From: Chloroflexota bacterium
Lineage (GTDB): Bacteria; Chloroflexota; Anaerolineae; Anaerolineales; UBA4823
Direction of reading: 5' to 3'
DNA length: 64,000 nt
Assembly: GCA_029782365.1 (NCBI GenBank)
Contig: JAKOUW010000143.1
Coordinates: 62,001-126,000, forward strand
Below, one piece after another: positions 8,242 through 14,572 of this stretch. The position numbers were made by a program, and so were the translations under genes. Each line of letters starts with the position of its first letter. Position 1 is the first letter of the stretch. The notes below the pieces were generated by a model. That model was not told the DNA's origin and searched no databases. It was given only the letters and a program-made list of their open reading frames with translations.

Positions 8242-8958
8242 ATGAAACCTCCCATTTATTATCTCTCCAGGGTGCAGCCTGCGGCAATTGCCGCAGGCTG
8301 TTATGCATATTTTGTAATCGCTGTCGTCATGTTATCTTTTCTCAATCCTGATTACAGTCTCATCAAGTCGTTCGAGGGGAATTATTCACTTGGCCCATTT
8401 CCATTTCTCAGCGCTTCGACGTTTTTCGCATTGGGCTGCGGGTCTTTGGCTTTGGCCAGCGGACTTTCTCGAAAATTATCTCGCTCAGCAGGCTCGCTGA
8501 CCGGTTTGCTGGCTTTGGGACTATGGGGTGTGGGCATGATCACTGCCGGAATTTTTCCGCCGTATGAGCCAGGAAGCACAGTTCCCCATACGACGACGGT
8601 TCTGCTTGCCGGACTGTTTCCTGTCGAAGTGGCGGCTGATCCCGAAACAGGTTTTTACTTCATCCACATTCTCGCCGTTCTGGCATCGCTCTTCAGCCTG
8701 GCGCTTGCCACCATTCTGCTGTCCCTGCGCTTCAAACAGGCAGAAAATTGGCGCACGATCTATCCGCTGTCCTCTATACTGGCAGCGGCGATGACAGCCG
8801 CCATGATTTATGTATTCCAGGCATTGTTCTTCCGTTTTTCCACGCAAATAGCCGAGCTCAGTTTCAACCTGCTCACCTTCGCAGGCCTGCTCTGGCTGTT
8901 CTTAACGACGGCCCGTCTATTGTTTCTGGTTGAGAAACCGGCTTCAACGGTTCCGTGA
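8242..8958 (+). CDS. DUF998-like integral membrane protein
   Basis: A 238-residue protein with six predicted membrane helices. The pattern fits DUF998: an AGCYAYFVIAVVMLSFLNP first helix, YSLGPFPFLSASTFFALGCG, GVGMITAGIFPPYEPG after the third helix (family FPTD-like loop), and FYFIHILAVLASLFSLA preceding the last two helices. The ATG at 8242 has only a weak GAAGA upstream; a longer start at 8194 would add a basic, non-hydrophobic extension. The function of the family is unknown. Confidence 0.7.
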   Translation: MKPPIYYLSRVQPAAIAAGCYAYFVIAVVMLSFLNPDYSLIKSFEGNYSLGPFPFLSASTFFALGCGSLALASGLSRKLSRSAGSLTGLLALGLWGVGMITAGIFPPYEPGSTVPHTTTVLLAGLFPVEVAADPETGFYFIHILAVLASLFSLALATILLSLRFKQAENWRTIYPLSSILAAAMTAAMIYVFQALFFRFSTQIAELSFNLLTFAGLLWLFLTTARLLFLVEKPASTVP

Positions 8959-9063
8959 TATAACTGTGCGTACACCCGGCGCGGGAGCACCCCGCCTCGC
9001 AGCTCCGCTAGGAGGGCGCCCGCTTCGGCTTGTCTTCTAACAGCTTTTGAGGAGTGAGCAACG

Positions 9064-9600
9064 ATGTCCAGCATCGAATTTAAAGCCAAACCGGTGACCA
9101 TCGGCGCATGGACTCTGATCCGCCTGCCGCCGAACGCCAGCGCCCAGCTTCCCTCGCGCGGCATGACCGTGGTGGAGGGCAGTCTCAACGGCGCTCCCCT
9201 GCGGGCCGCCCTCGAGCCGGACGGCAGGGGCAGCCATTGGTTCAGGCTCGACCCAGCCCTGCTCGCCGCCGCCCGCGCCGGCGCAGACGACACGCTGACC
9301 CTGGCAATTCAGCCAACAAAAGAATGCCCGGAGCCGGAAGTGCCTGCCGATTTGCAGGCCGCCCTGGCGGACCACCCCCAGGAATATGCACGCTGGCTGG
9401 ACCTGACACCCCTGGCGCGCTGGGACTGGATTCGCTGGATACGGGCGACAAAACAGGCCGACACGCGCCAGCGGCGCATCGAGGCGGCGCTCTCCAAGCT
9501 CAGCCAGGGAGAGCGGCGGCCGTGCTGTTTTAATCGCAACCTGTGCAGCGAGCCCGACGTGTCGAAGAACGGCGTGCTGCTCGAGCCAAACGAGCGCTGA
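9064..9600 (+). CDS. YdeI/OmpD-associated-like protein with DUF1905 domain
   Basis: A 178-residue soluble protein in two parts. Residues about 3-90 form a DUF1905-type small beta barrel (FKAKPVTIGAWTLIRLP, then VVEGSLNGAPLRAALEPDG). Residues about 110-165 are the helical YdeI/bacteriocin-protection segment, with WDWIRWIRATKQADTRQRRI and LSQGERRPCCF near the end. GAGGAG lies 9 bases before the ATG. Homologues are described as stress or bacteriocin-protection proteins, but the biochemical basis is not settled. No operon partner is evident. Confidence 0.82.
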   Translation: MSSIEFKAKPVTIGAWTLIRLPPNASAQLPSRGMTVVEGSLNGAPLRAALEPDGRGSHWFRLDPALLAAARAGADDTLTLAIQPTKECPEPEVPADLQAALADHPQEYARWLDLTPLARWDWIRWIRATKQADTRQRRIEAALSKLSQGERRPCCFNRNLCSEPDVSKNGVLLEPNER

Positions 9601-9762
9601 GCCGCCCACCGCCGCGGCGCGCGCCGATTGCTCACCGCCTGGCGAGCCTCCACGCGCTCTGGCGAACTTCTCCATGATTGCGACACAATGAAGTGGTAAT
9701 ATGGAACCATGCTCACCGAATAAATCGCGCCTGGTATCCGTTTATCCATAAAGGACAAATCC

Positions 9763-11313
9763 ATGGACATCAAATACTTCGCTTTCCTTCAGCATCTCCT
9801 GCGCTTCGACCGCCAGGTCTATCTCGATCACAACGCCACCACGCCCGTCAGCCCGGCGGTGCGCCGCAAAATGAACCAGGTGTTAACCTCGCGCTACGGC
9901 AACCCGTCCTCATTCTACGGCCTGGGCCGCAAATCAGCGCAGATGCTGGAACAGGCGCGGCAGGCGGTGGCCAACGCCATCCACGCCGACCCCGCCGAGG
10001 TCATATTCACCGGCTGCGCCAGCGAATCGAACAACGCCGTGCTCCAATCGGCCGCCGCTCAGTGTTTGCTTCACAAGAAGAAGATTGTCTCCACACCGAT
10101 CGAACATCCCTCCATCCTGAACACGCTGGCCTACCTGGAAACCCAGGGAGTGCGCGTCGAGTACTGCCAGGTGGACGGCCAAGGGCGCGTCGTGCTGGCA
10201 GACCTGGCCCAGCGGGTGGACGAGGACACCTTTTTGGTCTGCTGTATGCTGGCGAACAACGAGACCGGCGTCATTCAAGACCTGCCGGCGGTGACGAAAA
10301 TCGCCCACGCCCGCGGGGCGCGGCTGCTGGCGGACTGCGTGCAGGCGCTGGGCAAGATTCCGATCGACCTGCACGCCTGGGAGGTGGATTACGCTTCCTT
10401 CTCGGCGCACAAGCTGTACGGCCCCAAGGGCGTGGGCGCGCTGTATGTCAGGCAGGGCGCTCCGTTTACCCCCTTACTGCACGGCGGGCACCAGGAAAGC
10501 GGCCTGCGGGCTGGTACAGAAAGCCTGCACAACATCGTCGGCTTTGGCGCGGCCTGCCAGGAGGTCGATCAGCTTTTGGAAGAGGCCGGGAAGCTGCGCG
10601 CCTTGAAGCGCGAGCTGGTCGAGCGCCTGCGCCGGGCCAGCCCAGACTGCGTGGTCAACTCGCCGCAGGATGAGGCGGAATGCCTGCCGAACACGCTCAG
10701 CATCACCTTTCCGGGCGTGGAGAACTCCGGCCTGATGGGCATGCTGGACTTTCGCGGCGTTGCCGTCTCGGCCGGGTCGGCGTGCAGCACCGGGGAAGAC
10801 ACGCCTTCGCACGTCTTGAAAGCCATCGGCCTGTCCGACCAGGCTGCCCGCCAGACGATCCGCATCAGCCTGGGGCGGCGCACGACGGCGGGCGACATCC
10901 GCTACGCGGCGCAGGTGGCGCAAGAGTACATCACAGGCCGCGCCTCGTTTGTCAACATGCTGGCGCCGGCCCAATTGAACGAGAACATCCTGTTCGATCC
11001 AAACACGTTCATCCTTGACGTGCGCCCGCCGGTGGACCGCAAGAAATCCAAGGGCCTGCCCAACGCGCACGAGGTCAATCCACTGCATGTCGAGGATTAC
11101 CTGAAACAACTGCCGCGCGATAAGCAAATCCTGGTGTACTGCCCGGGCGGCGGGCTTTCCATTATGATCGCATATTATCTGCAGGCGAAAGGATTCCGGC
11201 GCGTCACCAACCTGCGCGGCGGCCTGGATGCCTGGAAAAAGCGGCGCGGCGACCTGTTTGAGAAATACGCCGGGCAGAACGTCAGCGTGCTCAAGCCGGA
11301 CGCCGGCGATTAG
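9763..11313 (+). CDS. Cysteine desulfurase fused to a C-terminal rhodanese domain
   Basis: A 516-residue fusion. Residues about 20-395 are a class V aminotransferase of the IscS/NifS type: VYLDHNATTPV, the CASESNNAVL block, ANNETG, the PLP lysine K217 in SAHKLYGPKG, and the persulfide cysteine C341 in AGSACSTGE. Residues about 405-505 form a rhodanese domain with LDVRPP and the active loop CPGGGLS, where C460 is the sulfur acceptor. Cysteine desulfurase takes sulfur from cysteine as a persulfide; a covalently linked rhodanese could receive it. AAAGGA precedes the ATG. There is no IscU, ThiI or MoeB-like partner nearby, so the downstream acceptor is unknown. Confidence 0.93.
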   Translation: MDIKYFAFLQHLLRFDRQVYLDHNATTPVSPAVRRKMNQVLTSRYGNPSSFYGLGRKSAQMLEQARQAVANAIHADPAEVIFTGCASESNNAVLQSAAAQCLLHKKKIVSTPIEHPSILNTLAYLETQGVRVEYCQVDGQGRVVLADLAQRVDEDTFLVCCMLANNETGVIQDLPAVTKIAHARGARLLADCVQALGKIPIDLHAWEVDYASFSAHKLYGPKGVGALYVRQGAPFTPLLHGGHQESGLRAGTESLHNIVGFGAACQEVDQLLEEAGKLRALKRELVERLRRASPDCVVNSPQDEAECLPNTLSITFPGVENSGLMGMLDFRGVAVSAGSACSTGEDTPSHVLKAIGLSDQAARQTIRISLGRRTTAGDIRYAAQVAQEYITGRASFVNMLAPAQLNENILFDPNTFILDVRPPVDRKKSKGLPNAHEVNPLHVEDYLKQLPRDKQILVYCPGGGLSIMIAYYLQAKGFRRVTNLRGGLDAWKKRRGDLFEKYAGQNVSVLKPDAGD

Positions 11314-11330
11314 CGCCCCAGGCCCAAACG

Positions 11331-11696
11331 ATGGACGGCATCACCTATTACATACCGCCGCCGGCGAAGCGCAAGGCAGTCTCCATGCAGGCCGTCGAAG
11401 AGGCGGTCGGGCACATCGCCGGGAGCTTCCCGGTTGAGCGCATTTACTTATTCCGCTCACAGTCTCGTCAAAAAACGCGCCCGGACAGCGGTGTGGGATT
11501 GTTGGTGGTGATGGAAACGCCGCCCGACGAAGCTCGCCAGGCAGATGAACTTTTGCAGGCGGCGGCCGACCACTTTGGACTTGATTTGCTGGTCTACACT
11601 CCCCAGGCGCTGGCCCAGCGCCTGGAATCGGGAGATCCTTTTGTGAAAGCGGTGATCAAGCGGGGAAAAGTGATCTATGCCTCGCCTCGCCGCTGA
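11331..11696 (+). CDS. Nucleotidyltransferase-fold protein with degenerate active site
   Basis: A 121-residue protein of the small MNT/Pol-beta nucleotidyltransferase type: an ERIYLFRSQSRQ helix, then a PDSGVGLLVVME strand and a LDLLVYTPQAL strand. In active members the first motif is GSRARG-like and the strand carries the metal ligands as SDxD. Here RS replaces GS and SGVG replaces the paired Asp region, so catalytic metal binding looks lost; the downstream D in GLDLLVY remains. No HEPN partner is adjacent. It begins 17 bases after the cysteine desulfurase-rhodanese stop. It may be an inactive binding protein or a decaying gene. Confidence 0.65.
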   Translation: MDGITYYIPPPAKRKAVSMQAVEEAVGHIAGSFPVERIYLFRSQSRQKTRPDSGVGLLVVMETPPDEARQADELLQAAADHFGLDLLVYTPQALAQRLESGDPFVKAVIKRGKVIYASPRR

Positions 11697-11778
11697 CCAG
11701 AGAGGCCGGATTCTTGCCGCACTTGTCCAATGATGGACCGGGCAATAAATTAATATTTTAAAATAGGCTGAAAAACTG

Positions 11779-11807
11779 TTGTATTTTTCCTCACAATGTG
11801 GTAAACT
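11779..11807 (+). promoter_or_regulatory. Candidate sigma-70-type promoter for the 37-aa peptide gene
   Basis: TTGTAT at 11779-11784 and TAAACT at 11802-11807 are separated by 17 bases in an AT-rich intergenic stretch about 50 bases upstream of the peptide gene. The match is partial (3/6 and 4/6), so this is a weak call supported mainly by spacing and position. Confidence 0.35.
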
Positions 11808-11856
11808 TTATTAAATTCATTAAGTAGCACAGCAGAAATTTACGGGAGAAACTATT

Positions 11857-11970
11857 ATGGACAAGAAAATCTATACCACCCCCGCCGTCATCGAGGAAAT
11901 TGAACTCGAAATCCGCGCTGGTTCTCCAGTTATCGGCGGCGTCGACACCGGCTTCGATCTCGAACCCTAA
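11857..11970 (+). CDS. 37-residue peptide resembling a RiPP (lasso-like) precursor
   Basis: A short ORF with its own GGGAGA ribosome site nine bases upstream of ATG and an intrinsic terminator 26 bases downstream, i.e. a complete small transcription unit. The N-terminal half is charged and contains YTTP, resembling the YxxP element that recognition domains bind in lasso-peptide leaders. Then follow an acidic helix (EEIELEIRA) and a Gly/Pro-rich acidic tail starting GSPVIGGVD. If cleaved before G22, the ninth core residue would be Asp, which fits a 9-residue lasso ring; however, the usual Thr two residues before the cut is absent, and no cyclase, protease or recognition-protein gene is nearby. 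Short YxxP-bearing proteins of other function also exist. Confidence 0.55.
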   Translation: MDKKIYTTPAVIEEIELEIRAGSPVIGGVDTGFDLEP

Positions 11971-11996
11971 GCCGTTCGCTCAGCAAGTATGAACTC

Positions 11997-12025
11997 AGGC
12001 GAGCCTGTCTCAGGCTCGCCTTTTT
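11997..12025 (+). terminator. Intrinsic terminator after the small peptide gene
   Basis: A perfect 11-bp stem (AGGCGAGCCTG against CAGGCTCGCCT) with a 3-base loop is followed by TTTT and CG. The same stem recurs after the secreted-protein gene at 13551 and, modified, after the hcp-like gene at 12685. Confidence 0.88.
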
Positions 12026-12118
12026 CGTTAAGAGAACAATGCATCGATGAGCAAAGAATCTGGGCGCTCGTTAAGAATTCTTATATGGTAAAATTTATCT
12101 ATATTTCGGAGGTTACCC

Positions 12119-12610
12119 ATGGCTGGAACATTTTTTATCACCATCAAAGGCGCCGTGCAGGGCGATTTCAGCGGCGAACCGGCTTCGTCGGGGAAACGGC
12201 ACATCACCAACATTCCCATCCTCGGCTTTGACCTGGAGGTCTCCTCGCCGCGCGATCTCTCCACCGGCCTGCCCACCGGCAAACGCCAATGGCGGCCGCT
12301 GACCATCAGCAAAGAATGGGGACCGGCCTCGGTGCAGATCATGGCGGCGATGGTCAACGGAGAAAACCTGCAGTCGGTGGTCATCACCGAACTGCGCGTC
12401 AACGCCGCCGGCATCGAGACGCCGTACATGGAGATCAAGCTCACCAACGCCGTCATCAGCGACATCGCCGTCGAGCGGCAGGGCGAGCAGACGCCCAGCG
12501 GGCCAAAAAGCCAGGAAATCGAAAAGGTCGCGTTCATCTTCCACAAGATCCAGGTCGAACACAAAGCCACGAAATCCAGCGCACAGGACGATTGGCAGAC
12601 ACAGGCCTAA
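12119..12610 (+). CDS. Hcp-like (type VI secretion tube) family protein, orphan
   Basis: A 163-residue beta-rich protein matching the Hcp1 pattern: an opening FITIKGAVQGDFSGEP, then the ILGFDLEVSSPRDLSTG loop, the GKRQWRPLTISKEWGPAS strand pair (family GkxxHxPlxitKxxD), a central ITELRVNA segment, YMEIKLTNAVISDI and the C-terminal EKVAFIFHKIQVEH strand. Hcp forms hexameric rings that stack into the T6SS tube. CGGAGG lies about 8 bases upstream of the ATG. None of the other T6SS, VgrG or contractile-sheath genes is present in the window. It may be a stand-alone secreted or structural Hcp homologue, or its apparatus may be encoded elsewhere. A 15-bp stem-loop follows it. Confidence 0.82.
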   Translation: MAGTFFITIKGAVQGDFSGEPASSGKRHITNIPILGFDLEVSSPRDLSTGLPTGKRQWRPLTISKEWGPASVQIMAAMVNGENLQSVVITELRVNAAGIETPYMEIKLTNAVISDIAVERQGEQTPSGPKSQEIEKVAFIFHKIQVEHKATKSSAQDDWQTQA

Positions 12611-12684
12611 AAACACTGCCAGGCCTCACGACCAGCGGCCAGGCAGACCAGCCCGCTGCACTGCACACCAGCACAGAATTTGCA

Positions 12685-12721
12685 CGCCAAAGGCGAGCCT
12701 GTTCACGGCTCGCCTTTGGCG
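12685..12721 (+). terminator. Perfect 15-bp stem-loop after the hcp-like gene
   Basis: CGCCAAAGGCGAGCC (12685-12699) pairs perfectly with GGCTCGCCTTTGGCG (12707-12721) around a 7-base loop. The GGCGAGCC core matches the terminators at 11997 and 13551, but there is no run of T after it, so its role in termination is less certain. Confidence 0.6.
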
Positions 12722-12793
12722 TCAATCGACCATCCCGGTGGATTACCATTGCCGCGCGGGGATCGATTTTTGTTAGAATCACTCTTAAGTATG

Positions 12794-12822
12794 TGTACAA
12801 AACCTTAAAGTGCGATTATAAT
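12794..12822 (+). promoter_or_regulatory. Candidate promoter of the first secreted-paralogue gene
   Basis: TGTACA at 12794-12799 and a perfect TATAAT at 12817-12822 are separated by 17 bases, 48 bases before the ATG at 12870. AT-rich flanks and the preceding stem-loop support an independent transcription unit. Confidence 0.5.
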
Positions 12823-12869
12823 CATTAAAATTCCCTTATTATTTCAATAGCTCAAAAGGAACTGTACCC

Positions 12870-13523
12870 ATGAAAAAATCCTCTCTCACTGTTGTATTCA
12901 GCGTTGTCCTGGCCCTGGCGCTCAGCCTGGGCGTGCTGGCGCCGGCCCTGGCGGCCGGGCACGAACTGGTGTGCAACGGCGATTTCGCCGGCGATTTCAC
13001 TTCCTGCCCCGACCCCGTCAAGGTGTGGACGTCTATCGGGTGGTTTTATGACGCCGTAAATGAATATGCCTCTTCTCTGGGCGGACTGGCCGACAACACA
13101 CTGACGCAGTGCATCCCCGTCACCCTGCCCCCTGGCGGAGGCGCGGGCACAACCTACAGCCTGAACCTGGGATTTTCTTTTGATATGTTCGACACCAACA
13201 CGGTGGATGTCGATTTCTTCGATGGAAACTCCGCCTGCACCGGTCTGCCCACCTTCGGAGAGACTCTTTTACTGGCCGACGGATCCAACAGCTTTTCCGG
13301 CATCAACGGCACCGGGCACGAAAAATCTGTCCGCCTGATTTTCCACTGCTCCGAGGGCAACATGTGCGACGTCGATGATGTCAGCCTGCAGGGCGAAGAC
13401 CCAACAGCAGTCAGCCTGACCTCATTCCACGGTTCCAGCGCCTGGCTGCTGCCCGGCGCAATGGCGGCTGTGGCCCTGGCAGCCCTGGCGGGCGGCTTTG
13501 CCCTGCTGCGCAAGCAGGACTGA
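12870..13523 (+). CDS. Secreted, C-tail-anchored beta-sandwich protein (paralogue A)
   Basis: A 217-residue protein with an N-terminal signal peptide (basic MKKS start, long Leu/Ala/Val core, cleavage near ALAAG), a globular domain of about 150 residues and a C-terminal anchor. The domain opens with ELVCNGDF and ends with CDVDDVSLQGEDP, resembling the jelly-roll carbohydrate-binding-like folds that begin NGxF. The tail is PTAVSLTSF, a short linker, a roughly 20-residue hydrophobic helix and a basic LLRKQD end, the layout of sorting signals (LPXTG-, PEP-CTERM-like) but without their sequence motif. Two paralogues (13715 and 36377) share the tail. Six cysteines suggest disulfides outside the cytoplasm. 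The ribosome site AAAAGGA precedes the ATG. Confidence 0.8.
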   Translation: MKKSSLTVVFSVVLALALSLGVLAPALAAGHELVCNGDFAGDFTSCPDPVKVWTSIGWFYDAVNEYASSLGGLADNTLTQCIPVTLPPGGGAGTTYSLNLGFSFDMFDTNTVDVDFFDGNSACTGLPTFGETLLLADGSNSFSGINGTGHEKSVRLIFHCSEGNMCDVDDVSLQGEDPTAVSLTSFHGSSAWLLPGAMAAVALAALAGGFALLRKQD

Positions 13524-13550
13524 GCTTCTCTACCCCCCTGCTCCATTTCC

Positions 13551-13579
13551 AGGCGAGCCTGTTTCAGGCTCGCCTTTTT
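13551..13579 (+). terminator. Intrinsic terminator after paralogue A
   Basis: The same perfect 11-bp stem as at 11997 (AGGCGAGCCTG with CAGGCTCGCCT), here with a TTT loop, followed by TTTTG. It closes the paralogue A unit before the promoter of paralogue B. Confidence 0.88.
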
Positions 13580-13624
13580 GATTAATCGCCCTGCGCCTGT
13601 TTTTCAGAAATCTACAAATCACCC

Positions 13625-13652
13625 TTGAGATTTTTTAAAAATATGATATATT
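13625..13652 (+). promoter_or_regulatory. Candidate promoter of paralogue B
   Basis: TTGAGA at 13625-13630 (5/6 match) and TATATT at 13647-13652 (5/6) are separated by 16 bases in a very AT-rich stretch. The distance to the ATG at 13715 leaves a leader of about 55 bases containing a TAGGAGA ribosome site. Confidence 0.5.
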
Positions 13653-13714
13653 TTATTATAATTATGAGAATTCTCTATATTCTATTCACCCCCACCTTAT
13701 AGGAGACTTGATCG

Positions 13715-14377
13715 ATGCGCAAATATTCCTCCACCCTGCTGTTCAGCCTGCTGTTGGCGCTGATCCTGGCAGGCGGCCTCATCCGCCCGGCGCTGGCTTC
13801 GCCGCCCAACCTGGTGTGCAACGGCGAACTCAACACCGACTTCCCCACCTGTCCAGACTCTTCCAAAGTCTGGCACGCCGACGGCTGGCACTACGACGAC
13901 TACGACCAGAGCGCCTACTCCAACGGTGAAAAAGCCGACAACACCCTCAGCCAGTGTATGAAGGTGACCACCCCCGGCGGCTTCACCTCCTACAGCCTCG
14001 ACCTTGACGCCAGCGATGACCACCCCGGCGAAGCCAATTTCAAAGTGGTCGTGGAGTACTTCAATTCCAGCGATGACTGCGGCGGCTCACCCGACCACAC
14101 CGAAACGCGCGCGCTAATCAACGGCGAAAACAGCTTCTCGGATCTGGAAGGCACCGGCAGCGAGCAATCGATCCGCCTGACCGTGCACTGCGGCGAGGGC
14201 AGCGCCTGCTTCACCGACGATCTCAGCCTGAGCGGCGAAAACCCCGATGCCGTGACGCTGACTTCTTTCAACGGCCGCACAGCCCCGGCCTCTTTCTCCG
14301 GGGTTTTGATGGGCGCGCTGGCCGCCCTGCTTTCTGGAGCCGCCTCCATTTTCGAGTGGCTGCGCCGCATCGCATAA
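13715..14377 (+). CDS. Secreted, C-tail-anchored beta-sandwich protein (paralogue B)
   Basis: A 220-residue paralogue of the preceding gene. The signal peptide runs to about ALA at residue 28. The domain begins NLVCNGELNTDFPTCPD, parallel to ELVCNGDF in A, and ends CFTDDLSLSGENP. The tail is PDAVTLTSF, a 6-7-residue linker, a hydrophobic helix (LMGALAALLSGAASI) and an EWLRRIA basic end. Several acidic Asp-rich loops (YDDYDQ, ASDDHPGE) could bind calcium, but this is not certain. TAGGAGA is 9 bases upstream of the ATG. The gene has its own promoter-like region and terminator, so A and B are separate units and probably a tandem duplication. Confidence 0.8.
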   Translation: MRKYSSTLLFSLLLALILAGGLIRPALASPPNLVCNGELNTDFPTCPDSSKVWHADGWHYDDYDQSAYSNGEKADNTLSQCMKVTTPGGFTSYSLDLDASDDHPGEANFKVVVEYFNSSDDCGGSPDHTETRALINGENSFSDLEGTGSEQSIRLTVHCGEGSACFTDDLSLSGENPDAVTLTSFNGRTAPASFSGVLMGALAALLSGAASIFEWLRRIA

Positions 14378-14392
14378 ACGATCCCTTTCGAT

Positions 14393-14426
14393 AAAAAAAG
14401 GCTGTTCTGGTGAACAGCCTTTTTTT
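14393..14426. terminator. Bidirectional intrinsic terminator
   Basis: AAAAAAAGGCTGTTC (14393-14407) pairs perfectly with GAACAGCCTTTTTTT (14412-14426) across a TGGT loop. The A-run and T-run flank the GC stem, so it can terminate on either strand; here it closes paralogue B. Confidence 0.9.
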
Positions 14427-14572
14427 GTCGATCCGGGCGGCAGACCCTAACCTGCCCTCGCCCCACCGGGGAGAGGGCGGCGACCGCAGGTCGCCGGGTG
14501 AGGGAAAAAGTCAGGGTCATGAGCGGTCAAGAACAGGCGGCCTGCATGGATTGGCATTATAATTAATTTGCT

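Noticed and set aside
11857..12610. Lasso-peptide biosynthetic cluster
   Set aside because: Only a precursor-like peptide is present; the next gene is Hcp-like and no cyclase, protease or PqqD-like gene is found.
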